DNA from: Parcubacteria group bacterium
GTDB lineage: Bacteria > Patescibacteriota > Minisyncoccia > Minisyncoccales > JAGUVE01
Direction: 5' to 3'
Length of the DNA: 6,600 nt
Assembly: GCA_020063075.1 (NCBI GenBank)
Contig: JAGUVE010000052.1
Coordinates: 1-6,600, forward strand
The notes beneath the pieces were generated by a model. It was not told the origin of the DNA and ran no database searches. It worked only from the letters and a program-made list of their open reading frames with translations. The position numbers and the translations under genes were made by a program. This document shows, one piece after another, positions 1-5,542 of the stretch (positions within the stretch are counted from its first letter, which is position 1; every line of letters starts with the position of its first letter).

Positions 1-1737
1 AAAAAAAAGATTTTTGTTGCTGTCGTTATTGGTGTTATCTTTCTGATTGGGGGACACTTGGTATTATCTGAGAGTGCTTTCCCTGATTGGATAAAGATAG
101 TAGGAGGAGAAAAGGTATTAGACATTAAGAAGATGGAGAAGGAGTTTAATCAGCTGCTTAAAAAAGAGAAGGTTGGAATACCGAAGGGAATACCGAAGGA
201 AATTAAAGAAGAAACTCCGGTCATAGAACCTCAGAAGTGCGAGAAAAATCCTTTATGGGAATCTTGCGGGTCTTTGATAGGACGTCTTGATCCAAACGAA
301 CGCCCCGAAGAAATTTGCGATATCTTCTGGAAGGCCGATGGCCTTATGATAGAAGGGAAGTGGGATGAGGCAAGGGTTCTTCTGGAAAAAAGTGTGGTTC
401 AATTTCCAGAAAGTCGGCACCTCCACAAATTGTTGGCTGAGGTATATTGGCACTTTTATGATGGTGAAGATCCATCTATATTAGAACAGGCGATAAAAGA
501 AGCAGAGCGAGCTGTAAGTATTGGTAGGTCTTTTGGTACGGCTGATTATCTTCCTACTGATTTACTTTCTAGGTTTTATGCTGAGCGATTTTTAGCCCAA
601 GAAAGATACGATGAAGTCTTGCTTTTGCCCCCAGTAGATATTACCTTTATGCATTTTTATCGTGGTGTTGCTTTAGAAAAACTGAATCGTCTGGATGAAG
701 CTAAATCTGAATACGCTAAGTTTAAAGAAGGGTGGGGAGAACCGTTGGTTCCTATGCCAAAACGTTTTAAGATTCCAGGGAGTAAACTCCAGAAAGAGAT
801 GAATTTTCGTTTTAAGGGAGAGGAAGAGGGTGAAACGAGAATCCAGGCCACGATTGCCATTTCTGATGCCCAGTCCATAAAAGGTCTTTCCTATTTGATT
901 TACGGAGAGGCTCGTGGTGAAACTCTCGGAGGGATGCGTGCAGTGGGCTGGGTAGTTCGGAGCCGCGTCCTCCGGGGGTCTATAGGTCCTTCTTCTTGTC
1001 GGCTTTATGTAAATAATACCGGTTCTACTTTGGCTGACCAATATAAATCAGTGATGTGTCAAAGTAGCCAGTTTGATGGAAGGTGCCGAGAGTGGTGTGA
1101 AGACCCAAATACAACGAAATGCACTAATAATACCAGTACATTAAACACCGCTTTCTGGGTTTATAATGGCTATGACCCGGATCCTGTGTCAGGACATTGC
1201 CCGGGTGGAATTACTTATTGGGATGGGAGCTATTGTGCCGACCGTACTGGCTGTTATGGTTATAAGGACACTTATAGATTGGCTGGTCCTGTCCTCAATT
1301 ATGGTACAAGTACGAGTTGTCTCTCCCCTCACCCTGGTCTCGGTTGTGCTAATAGCGTTGGAAAGACATGTGGCAACGGTGGCTCAGATAACTGCTTTTA
1401 TCCCTATCCTCTATATTGCGTAGGTTCTGGCTGTGTAACCCATAGCGGTTCGCTTTCGTATCAGGGTCGCTCGTGGTATTCTCCTTACTTTTATAGCTCG
1501 GTTACTGGCTACCACAAAGGACACTTGGAGGGTCCTGAAAGTACCTATAACTCGGTGGATTTTGACCTTTATCTGTGGAAGTGGATTAATAGTAGCTGGC
1601 AACTCGTTGCCAGGTCAGAGCGTTATGGCTCGGTAGAAGACATCAACTACTATGGCACTCTCGGCTATTATATATGGGGTGTTTACTCCTATACCGGCAG
1701 TGGCAGCTTCTGGCTCTATACTTCACGACCGCAATAG
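1..1737 (+). CDS. Exported TPR / SleB-like cell wall hydrolase with C-terminal PPC-like domain (5' partial)
   Basis: The reading frame is open from the first base. Numbered from there, residues 1-20 are a basic-then-hydrophobic segment (three Lys, then IFVAVVIGVIFLIGG), so the start is probably one or a few codons off the left edge. The TTG at 58 would discard this signal or anchor and is unlikely. Residues about 108-245 look like TPR helices (GKWDEARVLLEKSV, then LNRLDEAKSEY near 225). Residues about 290-410 resemble the SleB/Hydrolase_2 peptidoglycan hydrolase family: YGEARGE at 301-307 with candidate catalytic Glu303, AVGWVVRSRV, SSQFDG near 356, and the late NGYDPDPVSG motif. Residues 333-478 hold 14 cysteines. 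The C-terminus (about 505-578, with DFDLYLW at 520-526 and a Tyr/Gly-rich end) resembles a PPC beta-sandwich. The protein probably acts outside the membrane on cell wall. The domain calls come from motif recognition only, and the substrate is unknown. A strong terminator follows, so it is transcribed apart from the str operon. Confidence 0.72.
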   Translation, partial: KKKIFVAVVIGVIFLIGGHLVLSESAFPDWIKIVGGEKVLDIKKMEKEFNQLLKKEKVGIPKGIPKEIKEETPVIEPQKCEKNPLWESCGSLIGRLDPNERPEEICDIFWKADGLMIEGKWDEARVLLEKSVVQFPESRHLHKLLAEVYWHFYDGEDPSILEQAIKEAERAVSIGRSFGTADYLPTDLLSRFYAERFLAQERYDEVLLLPPVDITFMHFYRGVALEKLNRLDEAKSEYAKFKEGWGEPLVPMPKRFKIPGSKLQKEMNFRFKGEEEGETRIQATIAISDAQSIKGLSYLIYGEARGETLGGMRAVGWVVRSRVLRGSIGPSSCRLYVNNTGSTLADQYKSVMCQSSQFDGRCREWCEDPNTTKCTNNTSTLNTAFWVYNGYDPDPVSGHCPGGITYWDGSYCADRTGCYGYKDTYRLAGPVLNYGTSTSCLSPHPGLGCANSVGKTCGNGGSDNCFYPYPLYCVGSGCVTHSGSLSYQGRSWYSPYFYSSVTGYHKGHLEGPESTYNSVDFDLYLWKWINSSWQLVARSERYGSVEDINYYGTLGYYIWGVYSYTGSGSFWLYTSRPQ

Positions 1738-1794
1738 GGTACGATTTCGCGGAGAGGGTTTTGTATCCGGTACCGAAAACGGCGTTGATAAACT

Positions 1795-1825
1795 AAAAAT
1801 AGATACTATTTAGTATCTATTTTTT
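1795..1825 (+). terminator. Intrinsic terminator after the hydrolase gene
   Basis: Perfect 14-bp inverted repeat, AAAAATAGATACTA (1795-1808) and TAGTATCTATTTTT (1811-1824), separated by two bases and ending in a run of six T (1820-1825). The A-run on the 5' side means it could also stop transcription from the opposite strand. It ends the first transcription unit 57 bases after the stop codon and insulates the str promoter. Confidence 0.85.
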
Positions 1826-1831
1826 GGTTGT

Positions 1832-1873
1832 CTTCCATTTTTGGAAGTTGCTTTTATTTTGCGCCGGAGGCGT
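1832..1873 (+). other. Two small hairpins between the terminator and the str promoter
   Basis: CTTCCA-TTTT-TGGAAG (1832-1847) is followed by a T-rich stretch and may be a backup terminator. CGCC-GGA-GGCG (1862-1872) follows it. The rest of 1738-1935 shows no gene, RNA gene or clear operator; a weak dyad, ATGTT-GGGCA-AACAT (1907-1921), sits just upstream of the promoter. Confidence 0.4.
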
Positions 1874-1935
1874 GGTAAATTGGAAGTAAGTGAGAAAAAG
1901 GTAGTGATGTTGGGCAAACATTGTCTTACTGGGCG

Positions 1936-1964
1936 TTGACTTTAATTTTAATATCTGTTAAGAT
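1936..1964 (+). promoter_or_regulatory. Sigma70-type promoter of the str operon
   Basis: The -35 box TTGACT (1936-1941) and the -10 box TAAGAT (1959-1964) are separated by an ideal 17 bases. TG sits one base upstream of the -10 box (1956-1957), giving an extended -10. Transcription should start near 1971, leaving a leader of about 29 bases before the rpsL ATG. The ACTGGGC stretch just upstream of the -35 box recurs at a tuf promoter. Confidence 0.8.
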
Positions 1965-1972
1965 ATGCCGTG

Positions 1973-1985
1973 AGCGCCTAGCGCT
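1973..1985 (+). promoter_or_regulatory. Hairpin at the predicted 5' end of the str mRNA
   Basis: AGCGC-CTA-GCGCT, a 5-bp GC-rich dyad at or within a few bases of the predicted transcription start. It could cap the mRNA 5' end against decay or be a DNA operator overlapping the start site. The sequence alone does not decide this. Confidence 0.4.
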
Positions 1986-1999
1986 TTATTATTTTGAGT

Positions 2000-2419
2000 A
2001 TGTGTCCTACAATCCGTCAATTAATAAAAAAGGGTAGAAAGAGAATTAAAAGGCGAACTAAGATGCCGGCTCTTAAATTTGGTTTTAATCCCGTGAAGAA
2101 CAGACCGGCTGATTTTCTTTCACCACTTAAAAGAGGTGTCTGTTTAAAGGTTTTCACGAGCACACCCAAAAAACCGAATTCTGGGTTGCGAAAAGTAGCG
2201 AGGGTTCGCCTGACTAACGGTATGGAAGTTACGGCCTATATTCCCGGAATCGGACATAATCTGCAGGAGCACGCGATTGTTTTAATCAGGGGAGGGAGGG
2301 TAAAGGATTTGCCGGGGGTAAGATACCATGTGGTCAGGGGAGTGCTGGATACGGGAGGCGTTGAGGGAAGAAAACAAGAGAGGTCAAAGTACGGGGTAAA
2401 GCGAGAAATTAAAAAGTAA
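2000..2419 (+). CDS. rpsL: 30S ribosomal protein S12
   Basis: 139 residues from ATG 2000; a TTG at 1994 would only add two residues. S12 sits at the decoding centre of the small subunit and supports tRNA selection. The family signatures are present: PTIRQLIKKGRKR at the N-terminus, KRGVC, TPKKPNSGLRK (the streptomycin-site lysine region; the family usually has Ala where this has Gly), and GHNLQEH, RGGRVKDLPGVRYH and RSKYGVK. Between PALK and KRGVC is an extra stretch, about residues 28-40, with the same length and pattern (GFN or GYN start, SP end) as the 13-residue insertion of Firmicutes S12. A Cys after Met is an unusual extra N-terminal residue. No Shine-Dalgarno is visible: only GAG two bases before the ATG, too close to work. 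First gene of the operon, with a leader of about 29 bases. Confidence 0.97.
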   Translation: MCPTIRQLIKKGRKRIKRRTKMPALKFGFNPVKNRPADFLSPLKRGVCLKVFTSTPKKPNSGLRKVARVRLTNGMEVTAYIPGIGHNLQEHAIVLIRGGRVKDLPGVRYHVVRGVLDTGGVEGRKQERSKYGVKREIKK

Positions 2420-2480
2420 AAAATTAAAATTTTTAGTTTTTAGTTTTTGTTTTTAGCTTTTCATTTTAACTTTTTAATTT
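2406..2480 (+). repeat. Inverted repeat spanning the rpsL-rpsG spacer
   Basis: AAATTAAAAAGT (2406-2417) pairs perfectly with ACTTTTTAATTT (2469-2480). After one mismatch the pairing continues for four more A-T pairs, giving a 17-position stem. The left arm lies in the last rpsL codons and reaches the stop. The right arm ends five bases before the rpsG ATG. The loop holds TTTTTAG units repeated at seven-base spacing with decay. All pairs but one are A-T, so chance in an AT-rich spacer must be considered. Confidence 0.55.
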
Positions 2481-2485
2481 GGAAC

Positions 2486-2953
2486 ATGAGACGCAAGAAA
2501 AAAGAAAAAAGAACTATTTTGCCCGACTTGGTTTACAGCAATCTTATTTTAGCCAAATTCATCAATCAGGTGATGAGAAAAGGGAAAAAGGAAGTGTCAA
2601 GAAAGATTGTTTACGGCGCTCTGGCCGCCGTTAAAGAAAAAACAAAAAAAGAACCTTTGGAGGTTTTTGAGCAGGCTATTAAAAATGCAACCCCGCTTCT
2701 TGAAGTCAGGCCAAAGAGAATTGGCGGAGCGACCTATCAAGTCCCAATGCAGGTTCCCCAAGAAAGGGCATTGACCTTAGCCATTCGCTGGCTCATTAAG
2801 ACGGCAAAGTCGCGAAAGGGAAAACCGATGAGAGAGAAATTAGCTGAGGAATTGATTAACGCCGCCAATAATACCGGAGCCGCGATAAAAAAGAAAGAAG
2901 ATACTCATCGCATGGCTGAAGCCAATCGGGCTTTTGCTCATTTTGCGTGGTGA
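2486..2953 (+). CDS. rpsG: 30S ribosomal protein S7
   Basis: 155 residues from ATG 2486, matching the usual bacterial length of about 156. An upstream in-frame ATG (2447) would prepend 13 residues read from the T-rich spacer and does not fit the family. S7 nucleates assembly of the 30S head and lines the tRNA exit site. Visible signatures are ILPDLVYSNLILAKFIN, GKKEVSRKIVYGAL, LEVFEQAIKNATPLLEVRPKRIGGATYQVP, INAANNTGAAIKKKEDTHRMAEANRAFAHF. The stretch after YQVP reads MQVPQERA, where most bacteria have VEVRP-RR, so conserved arginines are replaced. The end is FAHFAW rather than the common FAHYRW. Only a weak GGA two bases before the start could act as ribosome binding site. Stop is TGA, proving TGA is not reassigned here. 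Confidence 0.96.
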   Translation: MRRKKKEKRTILPDLVYSNLILAKFINQVMRKGKKEVSRKIVYGALAAVKEKTKKEPLEVFEQAIKNATPLLEVRPKRIGGATYQVPMQVPQERALTLAIRWLIKTAKSRKGKPMREKLAEELINAANNTGAAIKKKEDTHRMAEANRAFAHFAW

Positions 2954-2960
2954 GGCGCTT

Positions 2961-3092
2961 GGCAAAAAGTTTTCAAAGTACCGACCCTTCCCGACCCAGC
3001 GTGTCGGGAGGGTCTAATTTCTCGGCGGCTGACTCGCCTTCGGCGGGACCGTGCTCAGCCGCCTCCGAAGTTTACTTTGAAAACTTGTTGCC
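2961..3092 (+). repeat. Branched palindromic element in the rpsG-fusA spacer
   Basis: The outer arms AAGTTTTCAAAGTA (2967-2980) and TACTTTGAAAACTT (3073-3086) are perfectly complementary over 14 bp. After one mismatch they extend by GGCAA/TTGCC to 2961 and 3092. Inside are two GC-rich hairpins: GACCCTTCCCGAC with GTCGGGAGGGTC (2983-3014, one bulge), and GGCGGCTGA with TCAGCCGCC (3024-3063) enclosing CGCC-TTC-GGCG. Together they form a three-way junction filling most of the 156-base spacer. It starts eight bases after the rpsG stop and ends 17 bases before fusA. There is no T-run, so it is not a standard terminator. It could be an immobile palindromic repeat, a small non-autonomous element, or an RNase-processing or coupling structure. 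Confidence 0.8.
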
Positions 3093-3109
3093 TCGCTTAT
3101 TGAAAATTT

Positions 3110-5212
3110 ATGCGGAATTACCCCATAGAAAAATATAGAAATATCGGAATTATTGCTCACATTGACGCCGGTAAGACCACCACTACCGAGCGGATTTTGT
3201 TTTATACCGGAATTACTCACAAAATAGGGGATATTGATGAAGGAACAACAGTTATGGACTGGATGGTTCAGGAAAGAGAAAGGGGGATTACAATTACGGC
3301 TGCCGCCACTACTTCTTTTTGGACGCCAATGGGTCTGGAAAGAAAAAAAGAGCAGGAATATAGGATAAATATTATTGATACCCCGGGCCATATTGACTTT
3401 ACGGCCGAAGTCCAGAGGTCCTTAAGAGTGTTGGACGGAGCAATAGTTATTTTTGACGGGGTATCGGGGGTTGAGCCCCAGTCAGAAACGGTCTGGCGCC
3501 AGGCGGACAAATTCAATGTTCCCCGAATTTGCTTTATAAATAAATTAGACAGAATGGGCGCTTCTTTTGAAAGAAGCTTGGAATCGATTTGTCAAAAATT
3601 ATCGCCAAACGCGATACCGCTTCAAATCCCGATTGGAATTGAAAGTACGTTTAAGGGAGTCCTTGATTTATTGACAATGAAAGCGCTGTATTTTGAAGGC
3701 GACATGGGCGAGAAAGTTGTTGTGAAAGAAGTTCCCGCCGAATTATTGGAAAATGCGAAAAAAGAAAGAGGAAAATTGCTTGAAAAGATTGCGGCTGAGG
3801 ATGAAAAACTTTTGGAAAAATATTTAGCAAAGGAAGAAATTGCGACTGACGACCTAAGAAGGGTCTTAAGAAAGGCGACGATATCCTATAAACTGATTCC
3901 AGTATTTTGCGGTTCCTCTTTAAAAAATATGGGAACCCAGCCGCTTTTGGACGGAGTTTGTTATTATCTGCCAAGCCCGATTGACCTCCCTTCAATAAAA
4001 GGAACTGACCCAAAAACGGGAAAAGAAGCGGAAAGAAAGACGGACGATAAAGAGCCCTTTGCCGCCTTGGCTTTTAAAGTGGCGGCCGACCCTTATGTGG
4101 GAACGTTGACCTACTTTCGTGCTTACTCCGGAAAGCTGAGCCGGGGGTCTTATTTGTTGAACACGACCACCGGGGAAAGAGAAAGAATCGGCCGCATTTT
4201 AAGAATGCATGCCAATACCAAAGAAGAAATTCAGGAAGTTTTTGCCGGCGACATTGCGGCCACCGTTGGGCTGAAATCAACTTTAACCGGCCACACTTTA
4301 TGCGATGAAAACAACCCCATTGTTTTGGAAAAAATTAGTTTCCCCGAGCCCGTAATTTCAATCAGGATTGAGCCGAAAACAAAAGCTGACCAAGAAAAAA
4401 TGAGTTTGTCTCTGAGGAAATTAGCCGAAGAAGACCCGACTTTTAGAATGAAGACGGACCTGGAAACCGGGGAAACAATTATTTCCGGCATGGGAGAACT
4501 TCATTTGGAAATAATTACCGACCGGATGAAAAGAGAATTCAAGGTGGAGGCGAATGTCGGCAGGCCTCAGGTTGCCTACAAAGAGACAATAAAAGAAAAA
4601 GCCGAAGCCGAAGGGAAATATATTCGGCAATCGGGCGGCCGGGGTCAATATGGTCATGTTTGGCTGCGGCTTGAACCGAAAAAGAGAGGCGAGGGCTTTG
4701 AATTTATTGATGAAATTAAAGGCGGAATTATTCCCAGAGAATTTATTCCGGCCGTTGGAAAAGGAGTTAAAGAAGCCACCGAAAAAGGTGTTGTTGCCGG
4801 ATATCCGATGGTTGATTTGTCGGCCGCTCTCTACGACGGTTCTTTTCACGAAGTCGATTCTTCGGAATTCGCTTTTAAAATTGCGGGCTCCATGGCTTTT
4901 CAGGCAGCGGCAAAAAGAGCAAAGCCGGTTTTGTTGGAACCCATTATGAAGCTGGAAGTCATTGTCCCGGGAGATTTTTTTGGCGATGTCATTGGCGACT
5001 TATCTGCAAGAAGAGGAAGAATTGAGGAAACAAAAGACAGAATAAACATGAAAGTCATAGATACCAAAGTTCCTTTGGCTGAAATGTTTGGTTATGCTAC
5101 CGCCTTGCGCTCTCTGACCGAAGGCAGAGGAATTTTTACTATGGAATTTGACCACCGTGAAGAAGTCCCGGCCAACATCGCCCAAGAAATAGTTGAGGGG
5201 AAGAGGAGGTAA
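3110..5212 (+). CDS. fusA: Elongation factor G
   Basis: 700 residues from ATG 3110, full length for the family (E. coli 704). EF-G is the cytosolic GTPase that drives tRNA-mRNA translocation and, with ribosome recycling factor, splits ribosomes. G-domain motifs are intact: AHIDAGKT P-loop (16-23, keeping its Asp), RGIT (59-62), DTPGH with catalytic His94 (90-94), NKLD (144-147), GSSLKN (268-273). Downstream domains are recognised by EPFAALAFKV, MGELHLEIITDRMKREF, QSGGRGQYGHV (507-517), the domain IV tip GSFHEVDSSE with His580, and the C-terminal MFGYATALRSLTEGRG. No residues of the core motifs are missing. The start follows the branched spacer element by 17 bases, and no Shine-Dalgarno is seen. 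Transcribed from the rpsL promoter unless an unseen one exists. Confidence 0.98.
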   Translation: MRNYPIEKYRNIGIIAHIDAGKTTTTERILFYTGITHKIGDIDEGTTVMDWMVQERERGITITAAATTSFWTPMGLERKKEQEYRINIIDTPGHIDFTAEVQRSLRVLDGAIVIFDGVSGVEPQSETVWRQADKFNVPRICFINKLDRMGASFERSLESICQKLSPNAIPLQIPIGIESTFKGVLDLLTMKALYFEGDMGEKVVVKEVPAELLENAKKERGKLLEKIAAEDEKLLEKYLAKEEIATDDLRRVLRKATISYKLIPVFCGSSLKNMGTQPLLDGVCYYLPSPIDLPSIKGTDPKTGKEAERKTDDKEPFAALAFKVAADPYVGTLTYFRAYSGKLSRGSYLLNTTTGERERIGRILRMHANTKEEIQEVFAGDIAATVGLKSTLTGHTLCDENNPIVLEKISFPEPVISIRIEPKTKADQEKMSLSLRKLAEEDPTFRMKTDLETGETIISGMGELHLEIITDRMKREFKVEANVGRPQVAYKETIKEKAEAEGKYIRQSGGRGQYGHVWLRLEPKKRGEGFEFIDEIKGGIIPREFIPAVGKGVKEATEKGVVAGYPMVDLSAALYDGSFHEVDSSEFAFKIAGSMAFQAAAKRAKPVLLEPIMKLEVIVPGDFFGDVIGDLSARRGRIEETKDRINMKVIDTKVPLAEMFGYATALRSLTEGRGIFTMEFDHREEVPANIAQEIVEGKRR

Positions 5213-5229
5213 AGGGAGATACTATTGAC

Positions 5230-5258
5230 TTGTTCTGAGGTTTCTGATTAACTATAAT
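5230..5258 (+). promoter_or_regulatory. Candidate distal tuf promoter (P1)
   Basis: A perfect -10 box TATAAT (5253-5258) lies 17 bases after a weak -35, TTGTTC (5230-5235). A better -35, TTGACT (5225-5230), is 22 bases away, too far. Starting near 5265 it would give tuf a leader of roughly 275 bases that includes the branched inverted-repeat structure. It begins just after the fusA stop. Confidence 0.5.
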
Positions 5259-5283
5259 TTACAGCAGCCCTACAACGGGGCTT

Positions 5284-5419
5284 GCCCAGTAGTGAAATTT
5301 CGACAGGTTTTTCTTTTAGAAAAACTTATAATCGCGATGCGAATCGAAATTCTACTACGGGGTTCGGCACCGTAAGTGTTTTGCGGAGCAAAACACTTGT
5401 CCAAATTCTACTACTGGGC
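5284..5419 (+). repeat. Inverted-repeat element or structured leader upstream of tuf
   Basis: The terminal arms are GCCCAGTAGTGAAATTT (5284-5300) and AAATTCTACTACTGGGC (5403-5419), which pair over 17 positions with one G-U and one A-C. A middle segment, TCGAAATTCTACTAC (5344-5358), shares the 12-mer AAATTCTACTAC with the right arm and can also pair with the left arm (5289-5303), so two folds compete. Inside are hairpins GTTTTTCT-TTT-AGAAAAAC (5307-5325) and TCGC-GAT-GCGA (5332-5342). No open reading frame of note lies here. It may be a small palindromic mobile element or a regulatory 5' leader made from P1. Confidence 0.65.
5374..5398 (+). repeat. Perfect 11-bp hairpin in the tuf leader
   Basis: AAGTGTTTTGC (5374-5384) and GCAAAACACTT (5388-5398) flank the triloop GGA. 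It lies between the middle and right arms of the surrounding inverted-repeat element. No T-run follows, so termination here is unlikely without another factor. Confidence 0.75.
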
Positions 5420-5447
5420 TTGACTAATATTTAAAGGTTAATAAAAT
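5420..5447 (+). promoter_or_regulatory. Candidate proximal tuf promoter (P2)
   Basis: The -35 box TTGACT (5420-5425) and the -10 box TAAAAT (5442-5447) are 16 bases apart. The -35 directly abuts the right arm of the inverted-repeat element, giving ACTGGGC-TTGACT. The str promoter has the same string with one extra G. Starting near 5454, the leader would be about 90 bases and contain only the seven-base-repeat hairpin. Confidence 0.5.
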
Positions 5448-5469
5448 AAATAATATAAAATAAATTATT

Positions 5470-5532
5470 GAAACCTGAAACTTAAAACCTGAAACCCCTA
5501 AAATAAGTTTCATGTTCCCTGTTTCATGTTTC
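5470..5532 (+). repeat. Seven-base-periodic inverted repeat before tuf
   Basis: The left arm (5470-5495) has GAAAC at a seven-base step, with the third of its four units degenerate (AAAAC). The right arm (5507-5532) has GTTTC at the same step, one unit degenerate. The arms are 26 bases each with an 11-base loop, and 20 of 26 positions pair. The right arm ends ten bases before the tuf ATG and carries three ATGs out of the tuf frame or close to its end (5512, 5526, 5533). It would be part of any tuf mRNA from P1 or P2. Confidence 0.7.
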
Positions 5533-5542
5533 ATGAAAAATT

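Noticed and set aside
1166..1423. Second-frame open reading frame of 85 codons inside the hydrolase gene.
   Set aside because: It is out of frame with a gene showing clear domain motifs and has no ribosome binding site or recognisable product.
58..1737. TTG at 58 as the start of the first gene.
   Set aside because: The frame is open to base 1 and residues before 58 form a lysine-then-hydrophobic export segment that belongs to the protein.
2961..3092. Considered as a transcription terminator between rpsG and fusA.
   Set aside because: No T-run follows the stem, and fusA has no clear promoter of its own, so stopping transcription here would leave it unexpressed.
2947..3138. Open frame of 63 codons across the rpsG-fusA spacer.
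   Set aside because: It overlaps the ends of both genes, is composed of the palindromic element, and has no recognisable protein pattern.
4421..4849. Long minus-strand open frame opposite fusA, and similar ones opposite the other genes.
   Set aside because: They are antisense shadows of well-recognised genes, with no start signals and no family resemblance.
5359..5375. GGGGTTCGGCACCG looks like the T-arm of a tRNA or tmRNA.
   Set aside because: The stem and loop lengths do not fit a T-arm, and no acceptor, D or anticodon arm is found around it.
5344..5419. AAATTCTACTAC copies resemble the AATTTCTACT core of Cas12a-type CRISPR repeats.
   Set aside because: Only two direct copies of 12 bases exist, the flanks do not form the Cas12a repeat stem-loop, there is no regular spacer pattern, and the copies are explained as arms of an inverted repeat.
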